29,073 nucleotides of DNA from a virus: positions 1 to 29,073 of IMG/VR virus record IMGVR_UViG_3300009180_000162; one strand, written 5' to 3'. Under the pieces are notes generated by a model. That model was not told the origin of the DNA. It made no database searches and saw only the letters and a list, made by a program, of their open reading frames with translations. Positions 1 to 8,347 of this stretch are shown piece after piece. Both the position numbers and the translations under genes were made by a program. The first letter of the stretch is position 1, and the number at the start of each line of letters is the position of its first letter.

Positions 1-37
1 ACAAGAAGCCGCTAGAATTCCCGAATAAGGATAGAAA

Positions 38-1012
38 ATGACTCAGCCGATTGACATTATCACCAGAGCCATGAAGGACATTGGCGCTGTTGCCGCAGGT
101 GAAGTGCCTACGGCTGATGAGGCGCAAGATGCGCTTGATATGCTGAATGATATGTGCGCTCAGTGGTCGAATGAAAACATGATGGTTTTCTATCGGTCAG
201 AGATCATATTTCAAACCACTCAGAACCAAGTTCAATACACCATTGGCCCAAGCGGTCAAATGGGTGCAACTTTTACAGGTTCAATTTCGGGAACGACTTT
301 GACTGTGCCTGCTGATGGAGTAACAGCTGGTGGCATCAATATTGGTATGACTTTGAGTGGCGCAGGCATCACTGCTGGGACGCGCATAGTAGCCTTTAAA
401 ACGGGCGCTGGCGGCAATGTTAACGAGGGTGGCACATACACTGTCAGTCCAAGCCAAACGGCCTCAAGCACAACAATTACAGCCTACTATGAGCGTCCTT
501 TGACGATTGAGTCAGGCTTTGTTCGTGTGGCAACCATGCAAGGCGGCTCAAACATTGCGGGTGGTTACTTAGACTATCCTTTGACAATTTTTAGCCTCGA
601 AGAATACGAATCTATCGGCATCAAGCAATTGAATGGCCCTTGGGCTAAAGGCATTTACTATCAGCCTTCAGAGTTGTTGGGGACGATCTATGTTTACCCA
701 AACCCTTCTCAGGGTGAGTTGCATCTGTTCACTCAGACAATCTTTAGAGAATTCCAAAGCCTGAATGACACCATCCAACTGCCCCAAGGCTATAACATGG
801 CTTTGCGGTGGTGCTTGGCTGAAAGACTTTTGCCGATGTTTGGTAAGGTAAATCCAGTTCAGATCGGAATGATTAATGCCTATGCAGCTCAAGGCAAAGC
901 AACAATCAAGCGCACCAATATGAAGCCAGTGCAAGTCGCACGATACCCTGACAGCCTGATGACGGGTCGGGCCAGAGATGCTGGGTTCATTATGGACGGA
1001 GGCTTCCGATAA
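38..1012 (+). CDS. Tail accessory factor, P22 gp4-like, with inserted beta domain
   Basis: Head-tail connector ring protein that docks under the portal and starts tail assembly in P22-like phages. The N-terminal part (opening [18 protein letters not shown], then the region with AQWSNEN) and the C-terminal part (from about residue 150) match the gp4 type I recognise. P22 gp4 is about 166 aa, but this protein has 324 aa. Much of the excess is a Gly/Thr/Ser-rich beta-type segment at about residues 76-150 (motifs [23 protein letters not shown]), which splits the usual YTIGP...IESGFVRV stretch. A Shine-Dalgarno AAGGA precedes the ATG by 7 bases, and the stop overlaps the next start (TAATG). An upstream frame ends in TAG at 13-15, so another gene probably lies just outside the window. 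Family assignment is good; the insert's role is inferred. Confidence 0.85.
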   Translation: MTQPIDIITRAMKDIGAVAAGEVPTADEAQDALDMLNDMCAQWSNENMMVFYRSEIIFQTTQNQVQYTIGPSGQMGATFTGSISGTTLTVPADGVTAGGINIGMTLSGAGITAGTRIVAFKTGAGGNVNEGGTYTVSPSQTASSTTITAYYERPLTIESGFVRVATMQGGSNIAGGYLDYPLTIFSLEEYESIGIKQLNGPWAKGIYYQPSELLGTIYVYPNPSQGELHLFTQTIFREFQSLNDTIQLPQGYNMALRWCLAERLLPMFGKVNPVQIGMINAYAAQGKATIKRTNMKPVQVARYPDSLMTGRARDAGFIMDGGFR

Positions 1013-2490
1013 TGGCAGACTTTGGCTTTGTCGGCACTTCATACACTACCCCATCGATCTATCAAAACGATCAGGAGTGCATTAATTTCTTTGCTGAAAT
1101 TGATCCTACCAAACAAGCTGGCGAACGTGGGATTGTGGCGCTGTACCCGACTCCAGGCTTACTGTTAAAAACTCAACTTGCTGCGGCTGAAGTTCGTGGA
1201 CTTCACACTTTGTCGGGCGGACAGATTCTGATTGCTGTTTCAGGATCAAATGTGTACTCAGTCGATACAAGCATGGTGGCAACCTTAATCGGCACGTTGT
1301 TGAGCACTGCTGGACAAGTTTCAATTAGCGACAACATTACGACAAACAACGGTTTAACTGCTTACATTGTTGATGGTGCAAATCGTTACACATGGGTTGT
1401 GGCAACAAATACTTTTGCAGCATTACCCAGCACTGATGGCCCCTGGCAAGGGGCAAGCGTCACAGAACAAGTAGATAATTATTTTCTGTACAACGAGCCA
1501 GGAACGCAAAATTGGGCTTGTAGCGACCTTGGTACTGCGTCATCATCTTTGGCTCTTTATGGTTCGGCTGATGGCTACAGTGACCTTTTGGTCAGCTTAA
1601 TTGTTAACAATAGGCAAGTTTATCTGTTGGGTGAAACAACCACCGAAGTCTGGACAGATGTTGGTAATGTTATTCAGGGAATTACAACCTTTCCATTTCA
1701 AAGAGTTCCTGGGACATCTTCCCAGAAAGGTCTTGGCGCACAATTTTCGGTGGCGCGGCTCGATGGAAGTTTTGTTTGCGTAACAAGAGACAATCGCGGT
1801 GATGGCACTATTGAAATGATGCAAGGCTACTCATGGGTACGTATTTCTACTCATGCGGTTGAGCAATCTTTGATTGACCAATATACAGGCGATGCAGTAG
1901 CTTACAGCTACCAGATTGAAGGCCATGAAATGTATGTCTGCACTTTCCCATCGGTGGGTGAGTATGGCCTGACATGGGTTTATGACCTGTCCACTAAGTC
2001 ATGGCATAAATGGCTTTATTGGGATGCAGACAACGCTGTTTATAAACGCCATCGTTCAAACTGCGGTGCTTTTTTCAACAATATGTACATCGTGGGTGAC
2101 TACGAAAACGGCAGGCTTTACAGCCTAGAGAACGAAGTTTATACAGACAATGGTGCAACCATCAGGCGTTTGCGTAGAGCGCCGCATTTGACCACTGACT
2201 TACAGCGACAGTATTTTGAGGAATTTCAAATCCAATTCCAACCTGGTGTTGGTTTGAATACTGGTCAAGGCGATGATCCGCAGGCGATGCTGAGATGGTC
2301 AAATGATGGCGGTTCTACATTTTCTAATGAACATTGGGTAAGCATTGGCAAGATTGGTCGATATTTGAACCGCGCTATTTGGAGACGGTTAGGATGGTCA
2401 AGGGATCGAATTTTTGAGGTAGTGCTTACCGACCCTATTAAAGCGGTCATTGTGTCTGCAAATCTAAAAGCAAGCGCAGGGGATAATTAA
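1012..2490 (+). CDS. Packaged DNA stabilisation / tail hub protein, P22 gp10-like
   Basis: 492 aa, close to the P22 gp10 length of about 472. gp10 forms the hexameric hub below the gp4 ring and closes the channel after packaging, keeping DNA in the head. The N-terminal region (FGFVGTSYTTPSIYQNDQEC, then NFFAEIDP) is typical of the Phage_stabilise family: a short opening followed by a beta-propeller-like body with regularly spaced aromatic and Gly turns. It overlaps the gp4-like gene at the stop/start and its own stop overlaps the fibre gene, giving the P22 order gp4-gp10-fibre. I see no signal peptide or membrane segment, as expected for a virion protein. Nothing looks truncated. Confidence 0.88.
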   Translation: MADFGFVGTSYTTPSIYQNDQECINFFAEIDPTKQAGERGIVALYPTPGLLLKTQLAAAEVRGLHTLSGGQILIAVSGSNVYSVDTSMVATLIGTLLSTAGQVSISDNITTNNGLTAYIVDGANRYTWVVATNTFAALPSTDGPWQGASVTEQVDNYFLYNEPGTQNWACSDLGTASSSLALYGSADGYSDLLVSLIVNNRQVYLLGETTTEVWTDVGNVIQGITTFPFQRVPGTSSQKGLGAQFSVARLDGSFVCVTRDNRGDGTIEMMQGYSWVRISTHAVEQSLIDQYTGDAVAYSYQIEGHEMYVCTFPSVGEYGLTWVYDLSTKSWHKWLYWDADNAVYKRHRSNCGAFFNNMYIVGDYENGRLYSLENEVYTDNGATIRRLRRAPHLTTDLQRQYFEEFQIQFQPGVGLNTGQGDDPQAMLRWSNDGGSTFSNEHWVSIGKIGRYLNRAIWRRLGWSRDRIFEVVLTDPIKAVIVSANLKASAGDN

Positions 2491-3788
2491 TGGCTACGGC
2501 TCCAAATGCCAACATTATTATTCCGTATTCACCTTTTTTGGATGAGAACACGGGACGTCCTTCTCAGCCGTGGCTGCAATGGTTATTAAATCCATCGGTT
2601 ATTTCTATAAATCTTGGCAGTGCGTTAGGTGTTACATCTGGAGGTACTGGCCTTACAACCATACCAACCAATGGTCAATTGCTAATTGGTAATGGTACTG
2701 GATACACGTTAAACACTTTAGGTTTTGGTGCTGGTATATCGGTTACAAATGGTTCAGGAACAATTAGCATTGCCAATACGGGTGTTTTAAGTTTTTCCGC
2801 TGGCACCACAGGGTTAACCCCAAGCGCCGCGACAACTGGTGTAGTTTCTTTGGCGGGGACTTTGATAGCCGTAAATGGCGGGACAGGGTTTTCTTCTTAC
2901 GCTGTGGGCGACTTGCTTTATGCCGACACCACAACTACTTTAGCCAAATTGCCTGACGTTGCTACGGGTAACGCTTTAATTTCAGGCGGTGTCAGCACGG
3001 CCCCAACGTGGGGAAAGATTGGCTTAACGACTCATGTAAGCGGCATTTTGCCTATTGCCAACGGCGGCACTGGCGCAACAACTAAGGCGGCAGCGTTTAA
3101 TGCCTTGTCGCCCATGTCCGCAGCGGGTGATGTAATCTATGGCGGCGTTAGTGGCGCAGGCACTGCATTGGCAATTGGTGCTGCTGGTCAAGTATTGACG
3201 GTCAACAGCGGTGCTACAGCACCACAATGGTCAACACCAACTACGGGAACTGTAACTAGCGTTTCGGCTTTAACACTTGGAACAAGCGGAACTGATCTTA
3301 GTTCAACGGTTGCAAATAGTACAACAACACCCGTAATTACTTTAAATGTACCAACAGCATCTGCCACTAATCGTGGTGTTTTAAGCTCTGCGGATTGGAC
3401 CACATTTAACGGCAAACAGCCTGCGGGTTCTTATATAACCGCATCTAGCACAGATACACTAACAAACAAGCGCATTACGCCAAGAGTTGCTACAGTCACT
3501 TCTAGTGCAACTCCAACGATTAACACAGATAATGTGGATGTTTATGGTTTGACGGCACAAGCAGTAGACATCACATCGTTTACGACCAACCTTTCAGGCA
3601 CTCCAACAAACGGGCAATTGTTGCGTATATATATTGTAGGTACGGCAGCCCGTGCAATCGCTTGGGGGTCTTCTTTTGAGGCATCAACTACTGCATTGCC
3701 AACTACTACCGTATTAACAAATAGGTTAGACGTTGGGTTTGTCTGGAATGCTGCAACTAGCAAATGGCGCTGTTTGGCGTATGCTTAA
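2490..3788 (+). CDS. Tail fibre or tail needle-type protein with GGTG repeats
   Basis: 432-aa fibrous structural protein. The N-terminus (ATAPNANIIIPYSPFLDE, followed by QPWLQWL) resembles virion-anchoring segments in tail fibres of environmental phages. The body is low-complexity Gly/Thr/Ser/Ala with recurrent GGTG motifs (SGGTGLT, NGGTGFSS, NGGTGATT) typical of trimeric fibre shafts, plus the common phrases TLTNKRITPRV and ATAPQWSTP. The last 100 residues form a compact beta-rich cap ending WNAATSKWRCLAYA. It directly follows the gp10 homologue, where P22 has its needle gene 26, so a needle/plug role is possible. Sequence style argues for a fibre shaft. An AGGGGA Shine-Dalgarno precedes the start. 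Confidence 0.75.
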   Translation: MATAPNANIIIPYSPFLDENTGRPSQPWLQWLLNPSVISINLGSALGVTSGGTGLTTIPTNGQLLIGNGTGYTLNTLGFGAGISVTNGSGTISIANTGVLSFSAGTTGLTPSAATTGVVSLAGTLIAVNGGTGFSSYAVGDLLYADTTTTLAKLPDVATGNALISGGVSTAPTWGKIGLTTHVSGILPIANGGTGATTKAAAFNALSPMSAAGDVIYGGVSGAGTALAIGAAGQVLTVNSGATAPQWSTPTTGTVTSVSALTLGTSGTDLSSTVANSTTTPVITLNVPTASATNRGVLSSADWTTFNGKQPAGSYITASSTDTLTNKRITPRVATVTSSATPTINTDNVDVYGLTAQAVDITSFTTNLSGTPTNGQLLRIYIVGTAARAIAWGSSFEASTTALPTTTVLTNRLDVGFVWNAATSKWRCLAYA

Positions 3789-3790
3789 AT

Positions 3791-4114
3791 ATGACAACAA
3801 TTACTTTAACAAATTCAAAAAAAGATGTAATTATGAATATTGCTAAACTTACATTTAGTTATAAATATAACAACACAAATAATGCAATATATAAAGCAAA
3901 TGTAGGCGAGGGACTTTTAAGGCATGAGCATACATTTGCCCACACCACCGTGTGCGTTCAAGGTAAAATTATTGTTCGTAAAGAAAACAAAGAAATAATA
4001 ATCAGCGAGGGTGAAAACCCGTTACTTCTTACTGAAAATGAATGGCATGAAATAGAAGCGCTTGAAGATAATACTATTTTTATAAACCAATTTCCATTTG
4101 GAATGAAGGAATAA
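3791..4114 (+). CDS. Small cupin-like protein in the tail cassette
   Basis: 107 aa counted from the first ATG after the fibre stop; a later ATG at 3833 is equally possible, and neither has a clear Shine-Dalgarno. The middle contains HEHTFAHTTVCVQGKIIVR and ENEWHEIEALED, the His-X-His plus downstream His spacing of a single-domain cupin barrel. Function is unknown. Proteins of this type sit beside fibre genes in other phages and may be minor tail parts or assembly aids; that is inference. The gene is far more AT-rich than its flanks (many AAT, ATA, TTA codons), which suggests acquisition with the neighbouring receptor-recognition genes. It is 2 bases upstream of the next gene. Confidence 0.6.
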   Translation: MTTITLTNSKKDVIMNIAKLTFSYKYNNTNNAIYKANVGEGLLRHEHTFAHTTVCVQGKIIVRKENKEIIISEGENPLLLTENEWHEIEALEDNTIFINQFPFGMKE

Positions 4115-4116
4115 TT

Positions 4117-4305
4117 ATGGCTATTCTTGCAGTTATTAACTCAACTACAAATGAATTAGTGTCCACAATCGTGGCAGAGTTAACTGATTATTGCCCTGAC
4201 GGATGTTACTTTGTAGAACTTCCTCCAGACCATACATGGGTTAAAGGTGAAATTGTTTCTTACGCTAGTTTAAAACCTGAATCAACACCATTGCAGGTAT
4301 TTTAA
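4117..4305 (+). CDS. Hypothetical 62-aa protein between fibre genes
   Basis: Short protein with no domain I recognise. It contains two Cys (DYCPDGCYF) and a central Trp (HTWVKGEIV). A GAAGGA Shine-Dalgarno sits 6 bases before the ATG, and the stop overlaps the next ATG (TAATG), so translation is probably coupled to the large adhesin gene. Position and coupling fit a small tail-fibre accessory or chaperone, but the sequence alone does not show this. It shares the AT-rich composition of its neighbours. Confidence 0.6.
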   Translation: MAILAVINSTTNELVSTIVAELTDYCPDGCYFVELPPDHTWVKGEIVSYASLKPESTPLQVF

Positions 4306-7067
4306 TGCCAGTAATTGTTCTTACATCGGGTACGCAATGGCTTGTCCCGCCAGATTGCAGAACAGCAACAATTGAAGCTGTTGGCGCTGGCAGCTATAAT
4401 GGCGGATCATATGCAAAATCTACCAATGTATCTTTTACTCCGGGATCATTTGTTAATATAAGTATTGCAGCAGGCGCAAGCGGTGGTAAAACTTGGTTGA
4501 ATACTAGTTCAACTCCAAGGTATATGCCAAAATATATAACTTGGTCTGGCACTCAATTTGTTGCACTTGACAACACAAATAATATTATTACAAGTCCCGA
4601 TGGTGTTACATGGACACAGAAGCCAGGGCTTACAAGCATTTTTAACACAGAGTATTTGTCTATTGCCGCCAATGGATCAAACATTGTTGTCTGTCCAGAA
4701 AGTAGCGCTTTTACCCAAGTTGCAATATCAAGCGGCACTAGCTGGTCCGCAGTTACATTACCAACTGGCGCTTATATTAAATATCCAGTGTGGTTTGTAA
4801 ACGGTACTTTTATTGTTAGTAGCATTAACAATTCCGCTTTTCCGCCAACTATTTATCAATTTGCAAGCACCGACAACGGCGCATCTTGGACAACCACAAG
4901 TACAAGAGTTACTAGTTCTGCACCAAATCGTATTGAATACAATGCAAGCCCAGTAATTTACGAAAATTCTTTATACACAACTGTAGGCTCTTATATTCCA
5001 ACTAGTGGACCAACACCATTTGGCGTAGGTTATTCTTCATCAGCAAGTGGAGCGCAAACTATTATTACACAGGCCACTTTAGGATTTACTGGTTATGTAG
5101 TAAGTGCTATTGCTTATGGCGCAGGTCTGTATGTTGTAGTCGGTGAAAATGGGCTTATATCCACAGCCCCAACTTTGACCTCCGCATGGACTCCAAGAAC
5201 ATCTGGTGTTACTGATGGTTTATCAAGTGTAATTTTTGATGGAACTAAATTTATTGTTGCTATTTCTGGTGGATTAACAGGTTCTAACTATTATCGAGTT
5301 TTAGTAAGCAGTGATGGCATTACTTGGACACTTTCCACAACAACATCACCAGTATCTGGACTTGTTCCCGCCAATTCACTATTTAATACTGGGTCTGGTA
5401 TATATGCAATAGCGGGTATTTCAATTTCAAAAACCATTAATAGTGGGACCAGTTGGAGTCAAATATTTATTGGAGACGGTAGTCCTCTTTCTGTGAGCAC
5501 CGGAGTTTCTGCTGCTGGCGGTGGTATTTCTCCATTAGTTCAATCCATAAATAGTATATATACATCTGGAGCCGGAAATTTTTACCAAGGCGGCACAGTA
5601 GGAGTTACCAGTATTGGTTGTTGTTTTGATGTTCAAGGTGGATTTGGCGGCGGCGCTGGACCCAATGGGCAAGGCGGCAATGGTGGAGATTACGGCGCTT
5701 ACGGTGCTGGCGGTGGTGGAGCGGCTAACTATGGTGGGAATGGAGCTGTTGGCGGCGGCTACGTTGGCGGCTTCGGTGGCACAAGTCGAACAGGTTCTTT
5801 GGGCGGTGCAGGAGGTACTATTTCCACTCCCGGTGGTAGTGGAACAAATGGTTCTGGGGGCGGTGGCGGTGTAGCCACTTATTCTGCTGGTGGAGCAGGT
5901 AGCCTTGAAACTATTACTGCATGGACAGATTTTGCGGGGGCAACTTATGGAGTTGGCTCGGGTGGTGGAGGGCAAAATGGACCGGCAGGCGGCCCCGGAG
6001 GCGGGGGCACTGGCACTTTAGGCCAAGGCATAATTGTTATTACATATACGTCACAGCCATTATCAGGCACGTATACGCAAGTAGTTACATCAACCCAAAA
6101 CATTTATGTCCCATCTGGTGTGACAAGTTTAGTTGCTAGAGCTATTGGCCCCGGATCACAAGGTGGTAGATACACGGGAGTTTTAGAAAACGGCGGTGGT
6201 GGCGGTGCATATGCAGAGTCAACTATAACAAGCCCAGCATCAGGTGCTGGATACGCCAATGTGCCAAGTGCAAGCGTTTGGGGTGCAACAGCGGACACTT
6301 GGTTTCGGGCATCGGGCAATACTGCCCCAACAACATCTGCAGAAGGAGCGCTTGCAAAAGGCGCATCTAACGGCACAGGTGGCGCTGCGTCACCGTCAAG
6401 CATTGGTAGCACAACATATGCTGGCGGCAACGGCGGCGCTTCAATCTTGCAAACCTCAACCACAAACAAGCAGCGTGGTGGCGGTGGTGGCGGTGCGGCT
6501 GGTCCTTCCGGTGTAGGCAGGAACGGCGGATCGGCTTCAACTGCTGCGGCAACTTCAGCAAACGGTGGTGGCGGTGGTGGTGGCGGCACAAATGCAGGAA
6601 GCTCAACCGTTGGCGGCACGCCTGTTATTACAACCACAACCGGAGGCGTGGGCGGCACTGGCCCAACAGGTACAGCAGGCGGGTCAGGCGGAACAACAAC
6701 TGTTGTTGCTGGCGCTGGTTCAAACGGTTCTGGTGGTGGTGGTGGTTCTGCATCTACCTCCACAACAAACATTGCATTGCGACATGGCGCGGCGGGTAGC
6801 CAATTTAATGTTTCTACACCCATCGCATGGGTGTCTAATGGTATAAATTACGGCCCTGGTTCTGGCGGTGGTGGCGGTGGTATTGGTGTATCCACCACTT
6901 TGTTTGGTAATGGCGGTGCTGCGGGAGGTTATGGCGGGGGAGGCGGTGCTGCTTCTGGAACTACTGCTGCGGCTGGCGTTCGCGGATCAGGCACTGGAGG
7001 ACTTGTTGTTCTTACTTACACTGTTGTTGGTGTTACAAACACCTCCAATTTTTTCTTAATGTTTTAA
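4305..7067 (+). CDS. Large Asp-box plus polyglycine tail adhesin
   Basis: 920-aa predicted receptor-binding tail protein. Residues 1-60 and about 588-680 are two copies of a glycine-rich domain (opening GTQWLVPPDCRTATIEAVGA and, in the second, VPSGVTSLVARAIGPGSQGG). Between them, roughly residues 70-400 carry Asp-box/BNR repeats (SPDGVTW, STDNGASW, SSDGITW, NSGTSW), which normally form a beta-propeller. Residues about 440-580 and 620-895 are almost pure Gly/Ser/Ala/Thr with GGGGG runs, reminiscent of the polyglycine-II helix bundles in phage adhesin tips such as S16 gp38. A final Gly-poor stretch ends NFFLMF. It is the last large tail gene before the ejection genes, where receptor-recognition proteins are common. 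The host-receptor role is inferred; the domain architecture is visible. Confidence 0.75.
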   Translation: MPVIVLTSGTQWLVPPDCRTATIEAVGAGSYNGGSYAKSTNVSFTPGSFVNISIAAGASGGKTWLNTSSTPRYMPKYITWSGTQFVALDNTNNIITSPDGVTWTQKPGLTSIFNTEYLSIAANGSNIVVCPESSAFTQVAISSGTSWSAVTLPTGAYIKYPVWFVNGTFIVSSINNSAFPPTIYQFASTDNGASWTTTSTRVTSSAPNRIEYNASPVIYENSLYTTVGSYIPTSGPTPFGVGYSSSASGAQTIITQATLGFTGYVVSAIAYGAGLYVVVGENGLISTAPTLTSAWTPRTSGVTDGLSSVIFDGTKFIVAISGGLTGSNYYRVLVSSDGITWTLSTTTSPVSGLVPANSLFNTGSGIYAIAGISISKTINSGTSWSQIFIGDGSPLSVSTGVSAAGGGISPLVQSINSIYTSGAGNFYQGGTVGVTSIGCCFDVQGGFGGGAGPNGQGGNGGDYGAYGAGGGGAANYGGNGAVGGGYVGGFGGTSRTGSLGGAGGTISTPGGSGTNGSGGGGGVATYSAGGAGSLETITAWTDFAGATYGVGSGGGGQNGPAGGPGGGGTGTLGQGIIVITYTSQPLSGTYTQVVTSTQNIYVPSGVTSLVARAIGPGSQGGRYTGVLENGGGGGAYAESTITSPASGAGYANVPSASVWGATADTWFRASGNTAPTTSAEGALAKGASNGTGGAASPSSIGSTTYAGGNGGASILQTSTTNKQRGGGGGGAAGPSGVGRNGGSASTAAATSANGGGGGGGGTNAGSSTVGGTPVITTTTGGVGGTGPTGTAGGSGGTTTVVAGAGSNGSGGGGGSASTSTTNIALRHGAAGSQFNVSTPIAWVSNGINYGPGSGGGGGGIGVSTTLFGNGGAAGGYGGGGGAASGTTAAAGVRGSGTGGLVVLTYTVVGVTNTSNFFLMF

Positions 7068-7077
7068 GGATATAAAC

Positions 7078-7137
7078 ATGGCACTCATCAAATCAATTGA
7101 TACTGACTACGGCATTCCAGCTCAATACTGGATTTGA
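7078..7137 (+). CDS. 19-codon ORF: leader peptide or truncated tail gene remnant
   Basis: ATG with a good Shine-Dalgarno (TTAAGGATATAAAC) encodes MALIKSIDTDYGIPAQYWI and then stops at TGA. The opening looks like the start of longer phage tail-region proteins I have seen (MALIKSIDT...YG...A.YW), so it may be the stump of a truncated gene. The next gene's TTG start overlaps this stop (TTGA), so ribosomes finishing here could reinitiate on it. Either a remnant or a translational-coupling leader; I cannot decide from sequence. Confidence 0.45.
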   Translation: MALIKSIDTDYGIPAQYWI

Positions 7138-7601
7138 CGGTGCACAGGACGCATAACGTGAACGATTTAAATTTGCCAACATTTGTATCCCGTGAGCAAG
7201 TTGAGCGATTGCAGGGTGAAATGGTAAAAATGCCACAGGTTGAATTGGCAACTGAGCATTGTTTTAGCCCGGGTATGTATATGAGAAAAGTCTTTCGTCC
7301 AGCTGGCACATTGATTGTGGGAAAAGTTCATAAAGAACCCCACTTTTTTTTATGTGCTAAAGGAGAGATAATTGCTTGGACAGAAAGCGGCATGAAACGG
7401 CTTCAGGCTGGAGACGTTGTGGAAAGCAGGCCAGGAACTAAGCGGGTGACGTTGGCTATGACGGATGCAATTGGCATCACCATACACAGAACTGACAAGA
7501 TCGATCTTGATGAAATTGAAGCTGAGTTGATTGAGCCAAATACAACCGCACTTTTTGATGCCAATAATGACATTAAAAAATTAAGAATTGAAGGGGAATA
7601 A
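7134..7601 (+). CDS. Cupin-fold phage protein
   Basis: 155 aa if it starts at the TTG overlapping the preceding TGA; in-frame GTG codons at 7140 and 7158 are alternatives, and no ATG occurs before codon 30. The central part (HKEPHFFLCAKGEIIAW, GMKRLQAGDVVESRPGTKRV, GITIHRTDK) has the pattern of a cupin barrel, with the conserved G-D-V turn. No catalytic role is evident. The last 35 residues are acidic. Its place between the adhesin and the ejection genes suggests a virion or assembly protein. It is the second cupin-like gene in this module. Confidence 0.65.
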   Translation: MTVHRTHNVNDLNLPTFVSREQVERLQGEMVKMPQVELATEHCFSPGMYMRKVFRPAGTLIVGKVHKEPHFFLCAKGEIIAWTESGMKRLQAGDVVESRPGTKRVTLAMTDAIGITIHRTDKIDLDEIEAELIEPNTTALFDANNDIKKLRIEGE

Positions 7602-7602
7602 T

Positions 7603-8340
7603 ATGACTTGGATTGCATCTGCAATATCATTTTTAGGGCCAGTTGGAACTGCCGTTGCTGGTTCTGCTTTATTAGGCGCCTATGGCTCTAGTCAACAAGC
7701 AAGTGCCGCAAACCGTGGCGCACAAATGCAGGCTGATGCAGCTGCACGGGCTGCCGCACTCCAGGAAAAGCAATATGCTGATTTGCAACCTTACCGCGAA
7801 TCAGGCCAGCTTGGATTAAATAAAATCCAAGATATGCTCCCTTACTTCACAAAAGAAGTAACGGCACAAGATTTGCGAAATATGCCAGGTTTTGAGTTTG
7901 GCTTAAACCAAGGCACAGGTGCAGCTGGTCAATCCATGAATGTTGGTGGCGGTGGGTCTAATGTAGATTTAGCAAGAACTAAATTTGCAACGGATTACGC
8001 CACTAACGTAGGTTTGCCTCAATACCTATCACAGCGAACTGGCATCTTTAACACGCTGGCAAGCATTGCGGGTATTGGTCAAAAAAGCCAAGAACAATCA
8101 GGCAACATTGCTTCTAACATTGGTCAGCTTGGCGTTGGTGGTGCTTCTGCTTTGGGCGCAGGTCAGATCGGTGCTGCTAATGCGATGGCGGGTGGATACG
8201 GACAAATTGGCAATGCTGCCACACTTGCCAGTTTACTAAGACCACAAACACAACCAGGTGCAGTAGGAAATTTTGTTGCGCCAACAGGCAATATGCCACC
8301 CGTTGATTATTCCCTTGGTGGCCTAAATCTAAAGACATAG
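7603..8340 (+). CDS. Putative ejection (DNA transfer) protein, P22 gp7/gp14-type position
   Basis: 245 aa. The start at 7603 is supported by an AAGGGGAAT Shine-Dalgarno; an upstream in-frame TTG is less likely. The N-terminal 30 residues are hydrophobic (WIASAISFLGPVGTAVAGSA), then comes an Ala/Gln-rich helical stretch (QMQADAAARAAALQEKQYAD), and a Gly/Ala-rich C-terminal half. Such proteins are small internal virion proteins released with DNA into the host envelope, and a hydrophobic N-terminus plus amphipathic helix fits membrane insertion. It opens a three-gene block at the P22 gp14-gp7-gp20-gp16 position. Exact orthology cannot be stated. Confidence 0.65.
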   Translation: MTWIASAISFLGPVGTAVAGSALLGAYGSSQQASAANRGAQMQADAAARAAALQEKQYADLQPYRESGQLGLNKIQDMLPYFTKEVTAQDLRNMPGFEFGLNQGTGAAGQSMNVGGGGSNVDLARTKFATDYATNVGLPQYLSQRTGIFNTLASIAGIGQKSQEQSGNIASNIGQLGVGGASALGAGQIGAANAMAGGYGQIGNAATLASLLRPQTQPGAVGNFVAPTGNMPPVDYSLGGLNLKT

Positions 8341-8347
8341 GAATATC

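Noticed and set aside
5535-5975. 146-aa minus-strand frame, Cys/Ser/Thr-rich
   Set aside because: Composition artefact opposite the Gly-rich repeats of the adhesin.
6104-6823. 239-aa minus-strand frame, Pro-rich
   Set aside because: It is the mirror of the Gly-rich adhesin repeats; GGN codons read as proline on the other strand and produce long open frames by composition.
7588-7602. Upstream TTG start for the first ejection protein
   Set aside because: The ATG at 7603 has an ideal AAGGGGAAT Shine-Dalgarno that would itself lie inside the longer version.
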